A stretch of DNA of 64,000 bases from Chryseobacterium sp. OV279 (GTDB taxonomy: Bacteria > Bacteroidota > Bacteroidia > Flavobacteriales > Weeksellaceae): positions 186,001-250,000 of the forward strand of contig NZ_FQUD01000003.1 of assembly GCF_900128945.1 (NCBI RefSeq). The letters run 5' to 3'. The position numbers were made by a program, and so were the translations under genes. The notes below the pieces were generated by a model. That model was not told where the DNA came from and did not search any database. It saw only the letters and a list, made by a program, of their open reading frames with translations. Below are positions 42,026 to 50,371 of the stretch, in pieces (position 1 is the stretch's first letter; each line of letters opens with the position of its first letter).

Positions 42026-42970
42026 CTAGGGTAAACTGATTTTTTTGCCTTGTTCCGGGAAGATATAATGTACTTTCAAAGGATTGTTTTGGAGTAATTC
42101 TTTTTTTATAATCTCCGGATTGTCTTTTGTCGGTTTTCTGTGAGTAACCACAATATGAAGGTTTTCTAAATTTTTCTGCCCCGTTTTTTCTTTCAGCCTG
42201 CTGAGCTCTTCCAGTAAAAGATTAGGTGTGAGATGGCCAAACAGAAGATTTTCAGGCTGGCTGTTAGGGAAAGAGACCTCAATTAGTATCGTATTGAGCT
42301 GTCCTTTTTTTATAAGCGCAGCGATACGGTCCCAAAGTATATTAAGACGATCAGATTTTTCAATGCGGTCAGAACCCGTATCTCCCAGGTAGAGCAGATA
42401 ATGATCATCTTTTCTTACCAGTGCAGCGCTGCTTTTATATGGATTCACATGGCTTAGTTCATAGCCTGTAATAAAAAACGGAGTGTTTTCCGCAGGAATC
42501 TCTGCTCCATTTTGAAGTTCGTTATAATGGTATTTTCCGAGCATCGGTTTCTGGCCCTGATCGGCAAAATTAATCCACGTGTCTGTTATAAAATAATGAT
42601 TTTGCAGAATTTGAAGTACCGGCGCTATCGCGAAAATGTTCTTTTTTGAGTCCGCCGGAGAATTGATTATCAGACCTGATACATGATCCAGATGGCCGTG
42701 TGAGATAAAATATCCTTTAATCTGATCTTTCAGAACCGTTTCTTCCGTTCCGTTGAGACTTTTTAACTGAATCGCTTTTCGTATTCCTGTATTTATAGTA
42801 CCGGCATCAAGGCAGAGAAAGGCGCTGTCTTTTGGAGCTCCCACTAAATAAGCCGATAAATTATCTTCCTGTTCGCCACCATATATACCTAATGGAATGA
42901 CATCAAAGTTTTGAGCCTGAATAGCAATATGTACAAAGAGAGCCAATAGAGAAAGTGCTGTTTTTTTCAT
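42026..42970 (-). CDS. MBL-fold class II cyclic-nucleotide phosphodiesterase-like protein
   Basis: 314 residues with a signal peptide (MKKTALSLLALFVHIAIQAQ). The zinc site motif ISHGHLDHVSGL and later SHVNPYKSS, LLYLGDTGSD and HIVVTHRKPT follow the class II cAMP phosphodiesterase pattern (PDE1/CpdP). These enzymes hydrolyse cyclic nucleotides; in the periplasm the substrate would be extracellular cAMP. Single gene with its own terminator. Confidence 0.8.
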   Translation of the reverse strand: MKKTALSLLALFVHIAIQAQNFDVIPLGIYGGEQEDNLSAYLVGAPKDSAFLCLDAGTINTGIRKAIQLKSLNGTEETVLKDQIKGYFISHGHLDHVSGLIINSPADSKKNIFAIAPVLQILQNHYFITDTWINFADQGQKPMLGKYHYNELQNGAEIPAENTPFFITGYELSHVNPYKSSAALVRKDDHYLLYLGDTGSDRIEKSDRLNILWDRIAALIKKGQLNTILIEVSFPNSQPENLLFGHLTPNLLLEELSRLKEKTGQKNLENLHIVVTHRKPTKDNPEIIKKELLQNNPLKVHYIFPEQGKKISLP

Positions 42971-43166
42971 TGTATATCAAGTAAAATCCATGTTTTTTGT
43001 AGTAGGATAGGGCAAATTTACATTATTTTTCTGCGATGATAAATCTTTCCGGTAAGATTAAAATCAGCGGTTATTATTTTAAAACAAACCATGAAAAAGA
43101 ATTTTATTTCTTCATACCAGATTTTCTTACATGCGATGAAGATCAAGTGGAACAGGAAAGATAAAT

Positions 43167-43200
43167 AAAAAGAGGCTGACCTTTTGGCCTGCCTCTTATT
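43167..43200 (-). terminator. Terminator after the MoxR-like ATPase gene
   Basis: AAGAGGC (43170-43176) pairs with GCCTCTT (43191-43197), with further CC/GG pairing inside; A-run at the left gives Ts on the minus strand. Confidence 0.65.
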
Positions 43201-43243
43201 GTATTTTACATCTACAAATCTGTTTTCGAATATAGGAACTCTC

Positions 43244-44698
43244 TTAATTACGCAAATACTGGCCAATTCCAGCAGAATCAAAAGTAAAAGCAGACTGGTT
43301 TTCAGATTTGTCTAATTTTTTACTGATCGTAAGCGCCCATAAAACCAGCTCTTTGCAGAAATTCTGGTCTTCGGTACTTAATTCGGAAGCGTTTTCCTCA
43401 ACGACTTCTACCAAAGGCGTTATGCTGTTGAGCTTAGCATAAAATTCCTCATTAGTATCCGTATAATTGAGTTCCAGATGGTTTTTGTTAAACCATTTGA
43501 TCAGGTCTGTGTATGGCGTTTTTATCCCTTCTTTTTCTAATTTGGAAATACGTGGGAATAAGGTTTCAAACTGAATCATTACCGCCTGGTCAATTAATAT
43601 TTTCGCTACATAATCTGCCCCTTCCTGCTCACCTTCATACACCAGTTCAATTTTTCCGGTAATAGATGGAATAATTGACATGAAATCAAGCAGACGAACT
43701 GTAGTATTTTCAGTATCAGATTCAATTAAACGTAATTTTGCCGCAGCCACAAGGTTTTCCATCGCACTGATGGTAAGACGTGCACTCACGCCACTTTTCG
43801 CATCTACATATTCACTGTCGCGGGCTACAAAAGCCACTTCCTCCAGAAGATCTTTAGCCAGACCCGGAATCTGTATCTGTGTTCTGTCTTCAGCTGAAAT
43901 CAGGGCTTCTTGCTCTGTAATCTGTCTTGCAAGGGCAATGGTTTTTGGATAGTGTGTGAAAATCTGTGACCCGATTCTGTCTTTTAAAGGCGTCACAATG
44001 CTTCCTCTATTGGTATAATCTTCAGGGTTGGCCGTGAAAACAAACTGAATATCAAGTGGCATTCTCAACTGAAATCCACGGATCTGAATATCACCTTCCT
44101 GCAGAATATTAAATAATGAAACTTGAATTCTGGCCTGTAAATCCGGCAGCTCATTCAGTACAAATATAGAACGGTTGGCGCGGGGAATCATTCCGTAATG
44201 CAGAACCCGTTCGTCTGAATAAGGCAATTTTAAAGTAGCCGCTTTGATTGGATCTATATCTCCAATTAAATCGGCAACATTCACGTCAGGAGTAGCCAGT
44301 TTTTCAAAGAAACGGTTTGAGCGGTGTACCCATGAAATTGGAGTTTCATCACCATGTTCTGCAATTAAATCTCTGGCATATTTTGAAATAGGCTGAAACG
44401 GACTGTCATTAATTTCAGATCCCTTTACGATAGGCATATATTCATCAAGAAGAGTTACCATACTTCTTGCAATTCTGGTTTTAGCCTGTCCACGCAGACC
44501 TAAAAGGTTGATGTGATGACCGGCAAGAATAGCCTTTTTCAGTTGTGGAACTACAGAATCTTCATAACCCCAAAGTCCTTCAAATACAGGTTCTTTGGCT
44601 TTTATTTTTGCAATTAAATTAGCCTGAATTTCCTGATTGATTGTTTTGTCCGTATACCCGGAATTTTTTAATTCTTTAAATGTAATATCGTTTTTCAT
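43244..44698 (-). CDS. MoxR/magnesium-chelatase-type AAA+ ATPase
   Basis: 484 residues. Walker A region LLGLRGQAKTRIARSM, Walker B IFVLNELPDL, sensor region FVFTANPEDYTNRG, as in MoxR and ChlI-like ATPases. Partner of the vWA protein encoded 97 bp upstream on the same strand; together they resemble the ChlI/ChlD or MoxR/CoxE pairs that remodel protein complexes or insert metals. The Walker A has Arg-Gly-Gln in place of the usual Gly-x-Gly-Lys surroundings but keeps Lys-Thr. The target is unknown. Confidence 0.85.
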   Translation of the reverse strand: MKNDITFKELKNSGYTDKTINQEIQANLIAKIKAKEPVFEGLWGYEDSVVPQLKKAILAGHHINLLGLRGQAKTRIARSMVTLLDEYMPIVKGSEINDSPFQPISKYARDLIAEHGDETPISWVHRSNRFFEKLATPDVNVADLIGDIDPIKAATLKLPYSDERVLHYGMIPRANRSIFVLNELPDLQARIQVSLFNILQEGDIQIRGFQLRMPLDIQFVFTANPEDYTNRGSIVTPLKDRIGSQIFTHYPKTIALARQITEQEALISAEDRTQIQIPGLAKDLLEEVAFVARDSEYVDAKSGVSARLTISAMENLVAAAKLRLIESDTENTTVRLLDFMSIIPSITGKIELVYEGEQEGADYVAKILIDQAVMIQFETLFPRISKLEKEGIKTPYTDLIKWFNKNHLELNYTDTNEEFYAKLNSITPLVEVVEENASELSTEDQNFCKELVLWALTISKKLDKSENQSAFTFDSAGIGQYLRN

Positions 44699-44795
44699 TT
44701 TCTTTTTTAAGTAATAATAATTATCTTTTCATGAGAACTTTCGGCGAACAGTACATAAGTCTGAAATCTGATGTCTGGCATCTTATATCTACCAC

Positions 44796-45938
44796 CTATA
44801 TCCTCTTTATCCTGTTTTTCTCGTAATCTTCAAAAATCATTTGTCCAAGCCCTGAAAGTCCTGTTAAAAAGGCTTTTCCTTTATTCTGTGCGGTGAAAGC
44901 TTCCACAAATTTACGCAGATAAGGGTCCTGAGCGATCATAAAAGTGGTAATCGGAATTTTCAGTTTTCTGGCCTGTGCAGCTCTGTTGAGACATTGGGAA
45001 ACAATCATTTCATCCAGGCCGTTGCTGTTCATATAAAATTCTCCGGAAGGCAACTGAATGCAGCTTGGTTTTCCGTCGGTGATCATAAAAATCTGCTTGT
45101 TGGTATTTCTTTTTCTGCGAAGAATATCCATTGCCAGTTCCAGACCGGCCACCGTATTGGTGTGATAAGGACCTACTTTCAAATAGGGGAGATCTTTGAT
45201 CTTAATCGGCCAGGCTTCGTTTCCGAACACAATAATATCTATGGAATCTTTAGGATATTTCCGGTTAATTAATTCCACCAGAGCCATCGCGACTTTTTTG
45301 GCAGGCGTAATTCGGTCTTCACCATATAAAACCATGGAGTGGCTGATATCGATCATCAGCACTGTACTCATTTGAGCTTTGTGTTTAGTTTCCTCCACGA
45401 TAAGATCATCTTCTGTCAGGCGCAGGTCTGAAATTCCATTATTGATCTGTGCATTCTTTAAACTTTCGGTCATATTCACTGTAGATAGATCATCTCCGTA
45501 CTGGAAGGATCGGTTTTCGCCATCACGCTCATCACCCACACCGGTTTTTGTGGTCCGGTGATTTCCTGCACCGCTTTTCTTTAGCTTTCCGAAAATCTGA
45601 TCCAGTGCGTACTCGCGTAAAGCAGCCTCCAGTTTGGCAGTCAGTATATTTTTGCCTTTCCCGGTTCCTGAATTACCGTCTTTGGAATCATCTTCTTCCT
45701 TGATATAGCCGCGCTTTTTAAGATCCTCTTCAAAATCCTGAAGGGAATATTCATCGGTGAAAATGTCATATTCTTTATCCAGCACATCGAGCCACTCAAA
45801 AGCCTCCTCAATGTCCCCTGAAGTATGGGTCAGCAAATCTTTGAAAACATCAAAGATCCGGTCAAAATGCGAGATCTCTTCCGGAACATGTCTGCTGAAT
45901 ATAAACCCTTTTCGGGCGTTAAAATCTTTATTCGTCAT
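44796..45938 (-). CDS. vWA-domain protein, partner of the MoxR-like ATPase
   Basis: 380 residues. The C-terminal half is a von Willebrand A domain with the metal site VLMIDISHSMVLYGED (DxSxS) and the later MITDGKPS. The N-terminal half is acidic with a Gly-Asn-Ser linker (DSKDGNSGTGKGKN). Works with the ATPase just downstream. No signal peptide, so cytoplasmic. Confidence 0.85.
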   Translation of the reverse strand: MTNKDFNARKGFIFSRHVPEEISHFDRIFDVFKDLLTHTSGDIEEAFEWLDVLDKEYDIFTDEYSLQDFEEDLKKRGYIKEEDDSKDGNSGTGKGKNILTAKLEAALREYALDQIFGKLKKSGAGNHRTTKTGVGDERDGENRSFQYGDDLSTVNMTESLKNAQINNGISDLRLTEDDLIVEETKHKAQMSTVLMIDISHSMVLYGEDRITPAKKVAMALVELINRKYPKDSIDIIVFGNEAWPIKIKDLPYLKVGPYHTNTVAGLELAMDILRRKRNTNKQIFMITDGKPSCIQLPSGEFYMNSNGLDEMIVSQCLNRAAQARKLKIPITTFMIAQDPYLRKFVEAFTAQNKGKAFLTGLSGLGQMIFEDYEKNRIKRI

Positions 45939-46154
45939 AAAATGATGAAGCTGTTTTGCTGTTGTTTGCTTTTAGATACTTACGATAATCGTCAGAAATT
46001 AGATTCAACTGAAATTATCTGCAGGTATTCTGTATTTCTTTAGTTGTTTTAAAGGATACAAGTTAGGGAAATATTAGCCTCATGAAAAATAGAAAATACT
46101 AATGACCGTGATATGAAATGAAAATATATCACGAAAGATTATTTCAGTCAATGG

Positions 46155-46940
46155 CTATTGCGGATTCTTTCGGTACGCCTTAATTTCCAGAATAATCGTG
46201 GAGATGCTGTATATATAAAATAACATATTCAAGAAGCCGATGATGATTACCCATGTATTAAACCCGTCTTTTGTATAGATACGGTAAGCCCAATAGGAGA
46301 ACAGCGGGCATATCATTAAGATCATTACAGCCACTGTGAGCGACTTTCTGTTGAAAGGCTGTTGAGGAATACCCCGGTTTTGTACTGCATTGGCATAAGT
46401 GGGCAATGTGGAAAATTCATTACCCGAAATAGAGTGAAAACCTGTACCTCCGGCAATCAGATCATTGGGTAGAAGAAATTTTATGTTTGCTGCTTGGTTA
46501 TTATGAATGGCGTCCATCTCGCTGGTTAAGTCCAGATAAAATTCTTCAAGCGAGTCATAAAAAGCAGAAAACTGAGTAATATCGATTTCTAAACGGTCAT
46601 CCGTTTCAAATTTAGAATGAATGAATTTTAAAAAATCATCGAAGAGAGGTAAGGTTTCAGGAAAATTTTCTTGCAGAAATTCCCGGCTTCTTTTTGCATT
46701 TCCTGTGAATGTTTCCCGGTCTACAGACAGATTGTTGGAATGCTGTTTCAGATAGAGTTCGGTTTCTTCTTCCGGATGTTTTTCGGCATATTGTTCATAA
46801 GCCTTCCATTGTTGGATTTTATTAATCAGTATTTTTTTATCCAAAACAGCAATCCAAAAGAAGGGCAGGGAGTTATTGGCCTCAAAAAGTGGCAGTTCCT
46901 TTTTCGGATTTTTTAGATAGAGATAGCATCTGTTTCCCAT
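46155..46940 (-). CDS. Hypothetical membrane-anchored protein
   Basis: 261 residues. Residues 1-190 are soluble and acidic, with no recognised domain; two membrane helices sit at the C-terminus (about 203-222 and 231-252). Such tail-anchored layout puts the soluble part in the cytoplasm. Same strand as the HEAT protein gene, 85 bp away. Confidence 0.6.
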   Translation of the reverse strand: MGNRCYLYLKNPKKELPLFEANNSLPFFWIAVLDKKILINKIQQWKAYEQYAEKHPEEETELYLKQHSNNLSVDRETFTGNAKRSREFLQENFPETLPLFDDFLKFIHSKFETDDRLEIDITQFSAFYDSLEEFYLDLTSEMDAIHNNQAANIKFLLPNDLIAGGTGFHSISGNEFSTLPTYANAVQNRGIPQQPFNRKSLTVAVMILMICPLFSYWAYRIYTKDGFNTWVIIIGFLNMLFYIYSISTIILEIKAYRKNPQ

Positions 46941-47025
46941 AGGTGCAGTATTTTTTGTTCGATCGGGTGATGGTTTTATATGCCAGTGAAGAATTTCTTC
47001 CGGATTATTTCTGTGGATTTTTTTC

Positions 47026-47742
47026 TTAATTATTGTTCAGTGCCTTTTCGAGGAATTTTAAAGCTTTGGGTATAACGGTGTCTATTTTTTCTCTGTCCAT
47101 TGCATCTAATGCAGTCTGGGAAATGCCCAGCTTAGTTTTTCCCATTACTCTGATTGAGGATAAAATAACTGACAGCACAATGTAGTCTTTTTCATTCGGT
47201 AATGCAGTTTTGTATGCCTCAAATGCTTTTACTCTTAGATGGCTATTTTCATTTCTGAACCACATCTGCATATAAGAAGATGCGCTCCAGGCTCTGCATT
47301 TTGGTTGTTCATCTTCAAATAATCCTTTTTTTAAAATGATGAGGTCTTTCATTTGACCTATCCATCCTAAGACAATAAATGCATTCTCTCTTAGTAAAGG
47401 ATCCTGGCTTTTGACGAATTTTCTGGCATATTCCATTGTTTTTTCTTTCTGTTTCCCTTTCGTTTTGCCCAAAATAAAAAGAATTGCAGCATGAAATTCC
47501 GGGTCTTCATTCTTTTCCAGTTTAGAAAGTAAGAACGCTGCTCCTTCTTCACCATGTTCATTAAATCTAAACCTTAGGTTTCTTCTGAAATCATCATCCA
47601 TTTCAGGGTCCTTCATCAATTCATAATGATATTCCACAAAAGGACTTTCCATAATCTCCCAAACAAATTCCAGGTATTCGTCTTCCTGATTATTGTCAAT
47701 AATATTTTTCAGCCAGCTTTTATATTCTGATAACTGTTTCAT
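47026..47742 (-). CDS. HEAT-repeat-like protein
   Basis: 238 residues from the ATG at 47742; the longer frame from 47823 would add a hydrophobic stretch whose codons precede the likely start. The protein is all helical, with repeats such as EFHAAILFILGKTKGKQ and LLRENAFIVLGWIGQM of HEAT/PBS-lyase type. Probably a protein-binding scaffold. Function unknown. Confidence 0.65.
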   Translation of the reverse strand: MKQLSEYKSWLKNIIDNNQEDEYLEFVWEIMESPFVEYHYELMKDPEMDDDFRRNLRFRFNEHGEEGAAFLLSKLEKNEDPEFHAAILFILGKTKGKQKEKTMEYARKFVKSQDPLLRENAFIVLGWIGQMKDLIILKKGLFEDEQPKCRAWSASSYMQMWFRNENSHLRVKAFEAYKTALPNEKDYIVLSVILSSIRVMGKTKLGISQTALDAMDREKIDTVIPKALKFLEKALNNN

Positions 47743-47965
47743 GGGTGATTTTAGTATATGGCAAATGTATAATAGATTGCTAATCAAAACAAACAATAAG
47801 GCAAAAGATATGGAAATGATCATTTTCCGGCGGTGAATGAAGCTGAGGTTTTGATGAAGGTAAAGAATATAATCTCAGGTTCTTTTTTGGCTAAGTAGAG
47901 GACAGATTAGGATAAGCCTGTTTTTAGGGATATTCAGAATTTTACACCAACAAAAAAAATCAAAA

Positions 47966-48868
47966 ATGAATATTGTTTTAACAGGTTCCATCGGGAACAT
48001 CGGAAAGCCACTTACAGAAGAACTGGTAAAGAAGGGACATACTGTAATAGTGATCAGCAGCAACGCAGAAAGAACTGCAGCTATTGAAAATATTGGAGCA
48101 AAAGCAGCTATTGGAAGCATGTTTGATGCAGATTTCCTTACTGCAACGTTCAAAGGAGCGGACATCGTTTATTTAATGGAAACTATGGAAGCCGCAGGAG
48201 ATCTATTTGATAAAAGTATTAATTTTATCAGCTCCATTAGCAAAATCGGTGAAGCATACAAAATAGCGGTGGAACAGTCGGGTGTGAAAAAGATTGTCCA
48301 TCTCAGCAGTATTGGCGCGCATACGGATCAGGGAACGGGAATTATTGTTTTTCATCATCATGTGGAAAATATTCTGAAACAGCTGCCGGAGGATGTTGCC
48401 ATTAAATTTATCCGTCCGGTAGGTATTTATTTCAATATGTTTTCGTTTATCAGGACCATCAAAAATAAGGGCTCTATCATTTCCAATTGGGGAGGCGATC
48501 AGAAAGAGCCGTGGGTTTCACCGCTGGATATTGCAGATGTGATTGCTGAAGAAATAGAAAAGCCATTTGAAGGGCGCACTGTCCGTTATGTAGCGAGTGA
48601 CGAAGTTTCACCGAATGAAATTGCAAAAGCTTTGGGTGAAGCGATTGGTCAACCGGATCTGAAATGGAAGGTTATTCCGGATGAAGAATTATTTCAAAAC
48701 TGGCTGAATATTGGGTTCAATGAACAGGTCGCAAGAGGTTTTGTGGAAACTCAGGCAAGCCAGGGAAGCGGTGTATTGTATGAAGATTATAACAAGAATA
48801 AACCTGTTTTGGGGAAAGTAAAACTGGCAGATTTTGCAAAAGATTTTGCGGAAGCCTATAGGGTTTGA
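47966..48868 (+). CDS. NmrA-like NAD(P)-binding protein
   Basis: 300 residues with the N-terminal Rossmann motif MNIVLTGSIGNIGKPLTEEL (TGxxGxxG variant) and KKIVHLSSIGA. Matches NmrA/SDR a5-type proteins, which act as redox sensors or reductases for quinones. Divergent from the HEAT gene; followed by repeats and an AraC-type gene that may regulate it. Confidence 0.85.
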   Translation: MNIVLTGSIGNIGKPLTEELVKKGHTVIVISSNAERTAAIENIGAKAAIGSMFDADFLTATFKGADIVYLMETMEAAGDLFDKSINFISSISKIGEAYKIAVEQSGVKKIVHLSSIGAHTDQGTGIIVFHHHVENILKQLPEDVAIKFIRPVGIYFNMFSFIRTIKNKGSIISNWGGDQKEPWVSPLDIADVIAEEIEKPFEGRTVRYVASDEVSPNEIAKALGEAIGQPDLKWKVIPDEELFQNWLNIGFNEQVARGFVETQASQGSGVLYEDYNKNKPVLGKVKLADFAKDFAEAYRV

Positions 48869-49117
48869 GAGTCGGAGAGTTTTAGAGTAAAAGAGTTGCG
48901 GTGTTCGTGTTAGGGGCTTGAGAATTTTTGAGTAAAAGAGTTTCGGGTTATCTGTTGCTGGTTCATTGTTGCTCTTAGTTAAATGAAGGACAAATATCTC
49001 TGGCGGCTGAGGTTCTCGAAGCCGCCATTGACATTTTTTCAAATCAATCTCAACCTTAATTTAAAAGTCTCATATCTGAAATCTAAAAATCTGAAATCTA
49101 ATCGTAACTTTATCCAT
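48869..49117. repeat. Intergenic repeats and REP-like palindrome
   Basis: Two 27-nt imperfect direct repeats (48875-48901 and 48920-48946, 3 mismatches) and a hairpin with stem TGGCGGCT/AGCCGCCA (49001-49008 with 49020-49027), then short ATCTGAAATCTAAAA-like repeats up to the AraC gene. The GC-rich hairpin stands out against local base use and resembles REP-type intergenic elements. Confidence 0.5.
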
Positions 49118-50038
49118 ATGGAACAGCGCACGACAAAAAGAATAAAAACCATCACAGAGTTTCATCGTTCCAGAGGACTGGAACCACCTGAACATCCGAT
49201 GATCAGCGTCGTTGACTATAATGCTGTGAAGAGACCCACTGATATTGGAGAGGTCAACTGGATGCTGGATTTCTATATGATCTCTCTTAAAATTGGAATT
49301 AATGGTCAGTTGAAATATGGCCAGCAGGCATATGACTTTGATGAAGGAACGATGTTTTTCATTGCTCCCAAACAAGTTTTTAGAATTGAGGCTGATAAAG
49401 ATTCTCAGACAGAAAAATCGGGTTGGATGTTATTGATCCATCCTGATTTTTTGTGGAATACATCACTTGCTAAAACGATAAAACAGTATGATTTCTTCGG
49501 CTATTCGGTGAATGAAGCGTTGTTTCTTTCCCATAAAGAAGAAAAAACGATCAATGGAATTATAGAAAATATTCAGCAGGAATACTACGCTACTATTGAT
49601 AAATTCAGCCAAAATATCATTATTTCACACATTGAAACCTTGCTTAACTATTCGGAAAGATTTTATGAGCGCCAGTTTATCACAAGGAAGATCACCAACC
49701 ATAAAACCCTTGATCGTTTGGAAGATATTCTGAATGATTATTTTGAAAACAATGATTTGGTTTCAAAGGGATTGCCCACTGTACAATTCGTCGCAAATGA
49801 ACTAAATGTGTCTTCCAATTATCTGAGCAGGCTTCTTAAAACACTTACCGGACAAAGCACGCAGCAGATGATCCATGATAAACTGATTGAAAAAGCCAAA
49901 GAAAAACTGTCGGTAACAGATCTGTCGGTGAGTGAAATCGCTTATGAGCTGGGTTTTGAACATCCGCAGTCTTTTACCAAGCTGTTTAAAAGCAAAACAA
50001 ATCTTTCGCCTGTAGAATTCAGGAGTTCTTTTAATTAG
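49118..50038 (+). CDS. AraC-family transcriptional regulator
   Basis: 306 residues from the ATG at 49118; the longer frame from 48983 reads through repeats and is rejected. N-terminal cupin-like part (DFDEGTMFFIAPKQVFRIEA) and C-terminal double HTH (LPTVQFVANELNVSSNYLSR ... VSEIAYELGFEHPQSFTKLF). Binds DNA in response to a small ligand. Lies after NmrA on the same strand, a common pairing in Bacteroidota. Confidence 0.88.
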   Translation: MEQRTTKRIKTITEFHRSRGLEPPEHPMISVVDYNAVKRPTDIGEVNWMLDFYMISLKIGINGQLKYGQQAYDFDEGTMFFIAPKQVFRIEADKDSQTEKSGWMLLIHPDFLWNTSLAKTIKQYDFFGYSVNEALFLSHKEEKTINGIIENIQQEYYATIDKFSQNIIISHIETLLNYSERFYERQFITRKITNHKTLDRLEDILNDYFENNDLVSKGLPTVQFVANELNVSSNYLSRLLKTLTGQSTQQMIHDKLIEKAKEKLSVTDLSVSEIAYELGFEHPQSFTKLFKSKTNLSPVEFRSSFN

Positions 50039-50068
50039 AGAATGATTTCTCAATTTTCTTACACTCAT

Positions 50069-50097
50069 AAATCATTGATTCAATCAGTGATTTTTTT
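50069..50097. terminator. Hairpin terminator after the AraC gene
   Basis: AATCATTGATT (50070-50080) pairs with AATCAGTGATT (50082-50092), followed by a run of Ts. The remainder of 50098-50371 shows no gene. Confidence 0.6.
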
Positions 50098-50371
50098 ATT
50101 TCAAGGCTGCCACCAGTCTGGTAATTTAGTGATATCTGAAGCAATCAAAACCATTTTTTCATGACCTGAAAAAATGATCAATTTTCTTTTTTGATCAGAA
50201 TAGTAAAAATAAAATAACACAAAAGGGTGATTTTTATGCGGTATTTTTTTCTTTAACTTTATGATAATAAGATTCTTTGCAAAAGGAACTCGCATGAAAA
50301 CTTCATTCAGAACTTTCTTTAATTACAAAGGCTGAATTTTCAGACTTCATCTTAATAAAAACTAATATACC

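Noticed and set aside
43018-43281. 87-codon frame after the MBL gene
   Set aside because: It contains the terminator hairpin at 43167-43200 and overlaps the ATPase 3' end; not coding.
50101-50295. 64-codon minus-strand frame before the patatin gene
   Set aside because: Lys- and Ile-rich with no start support; probably random.
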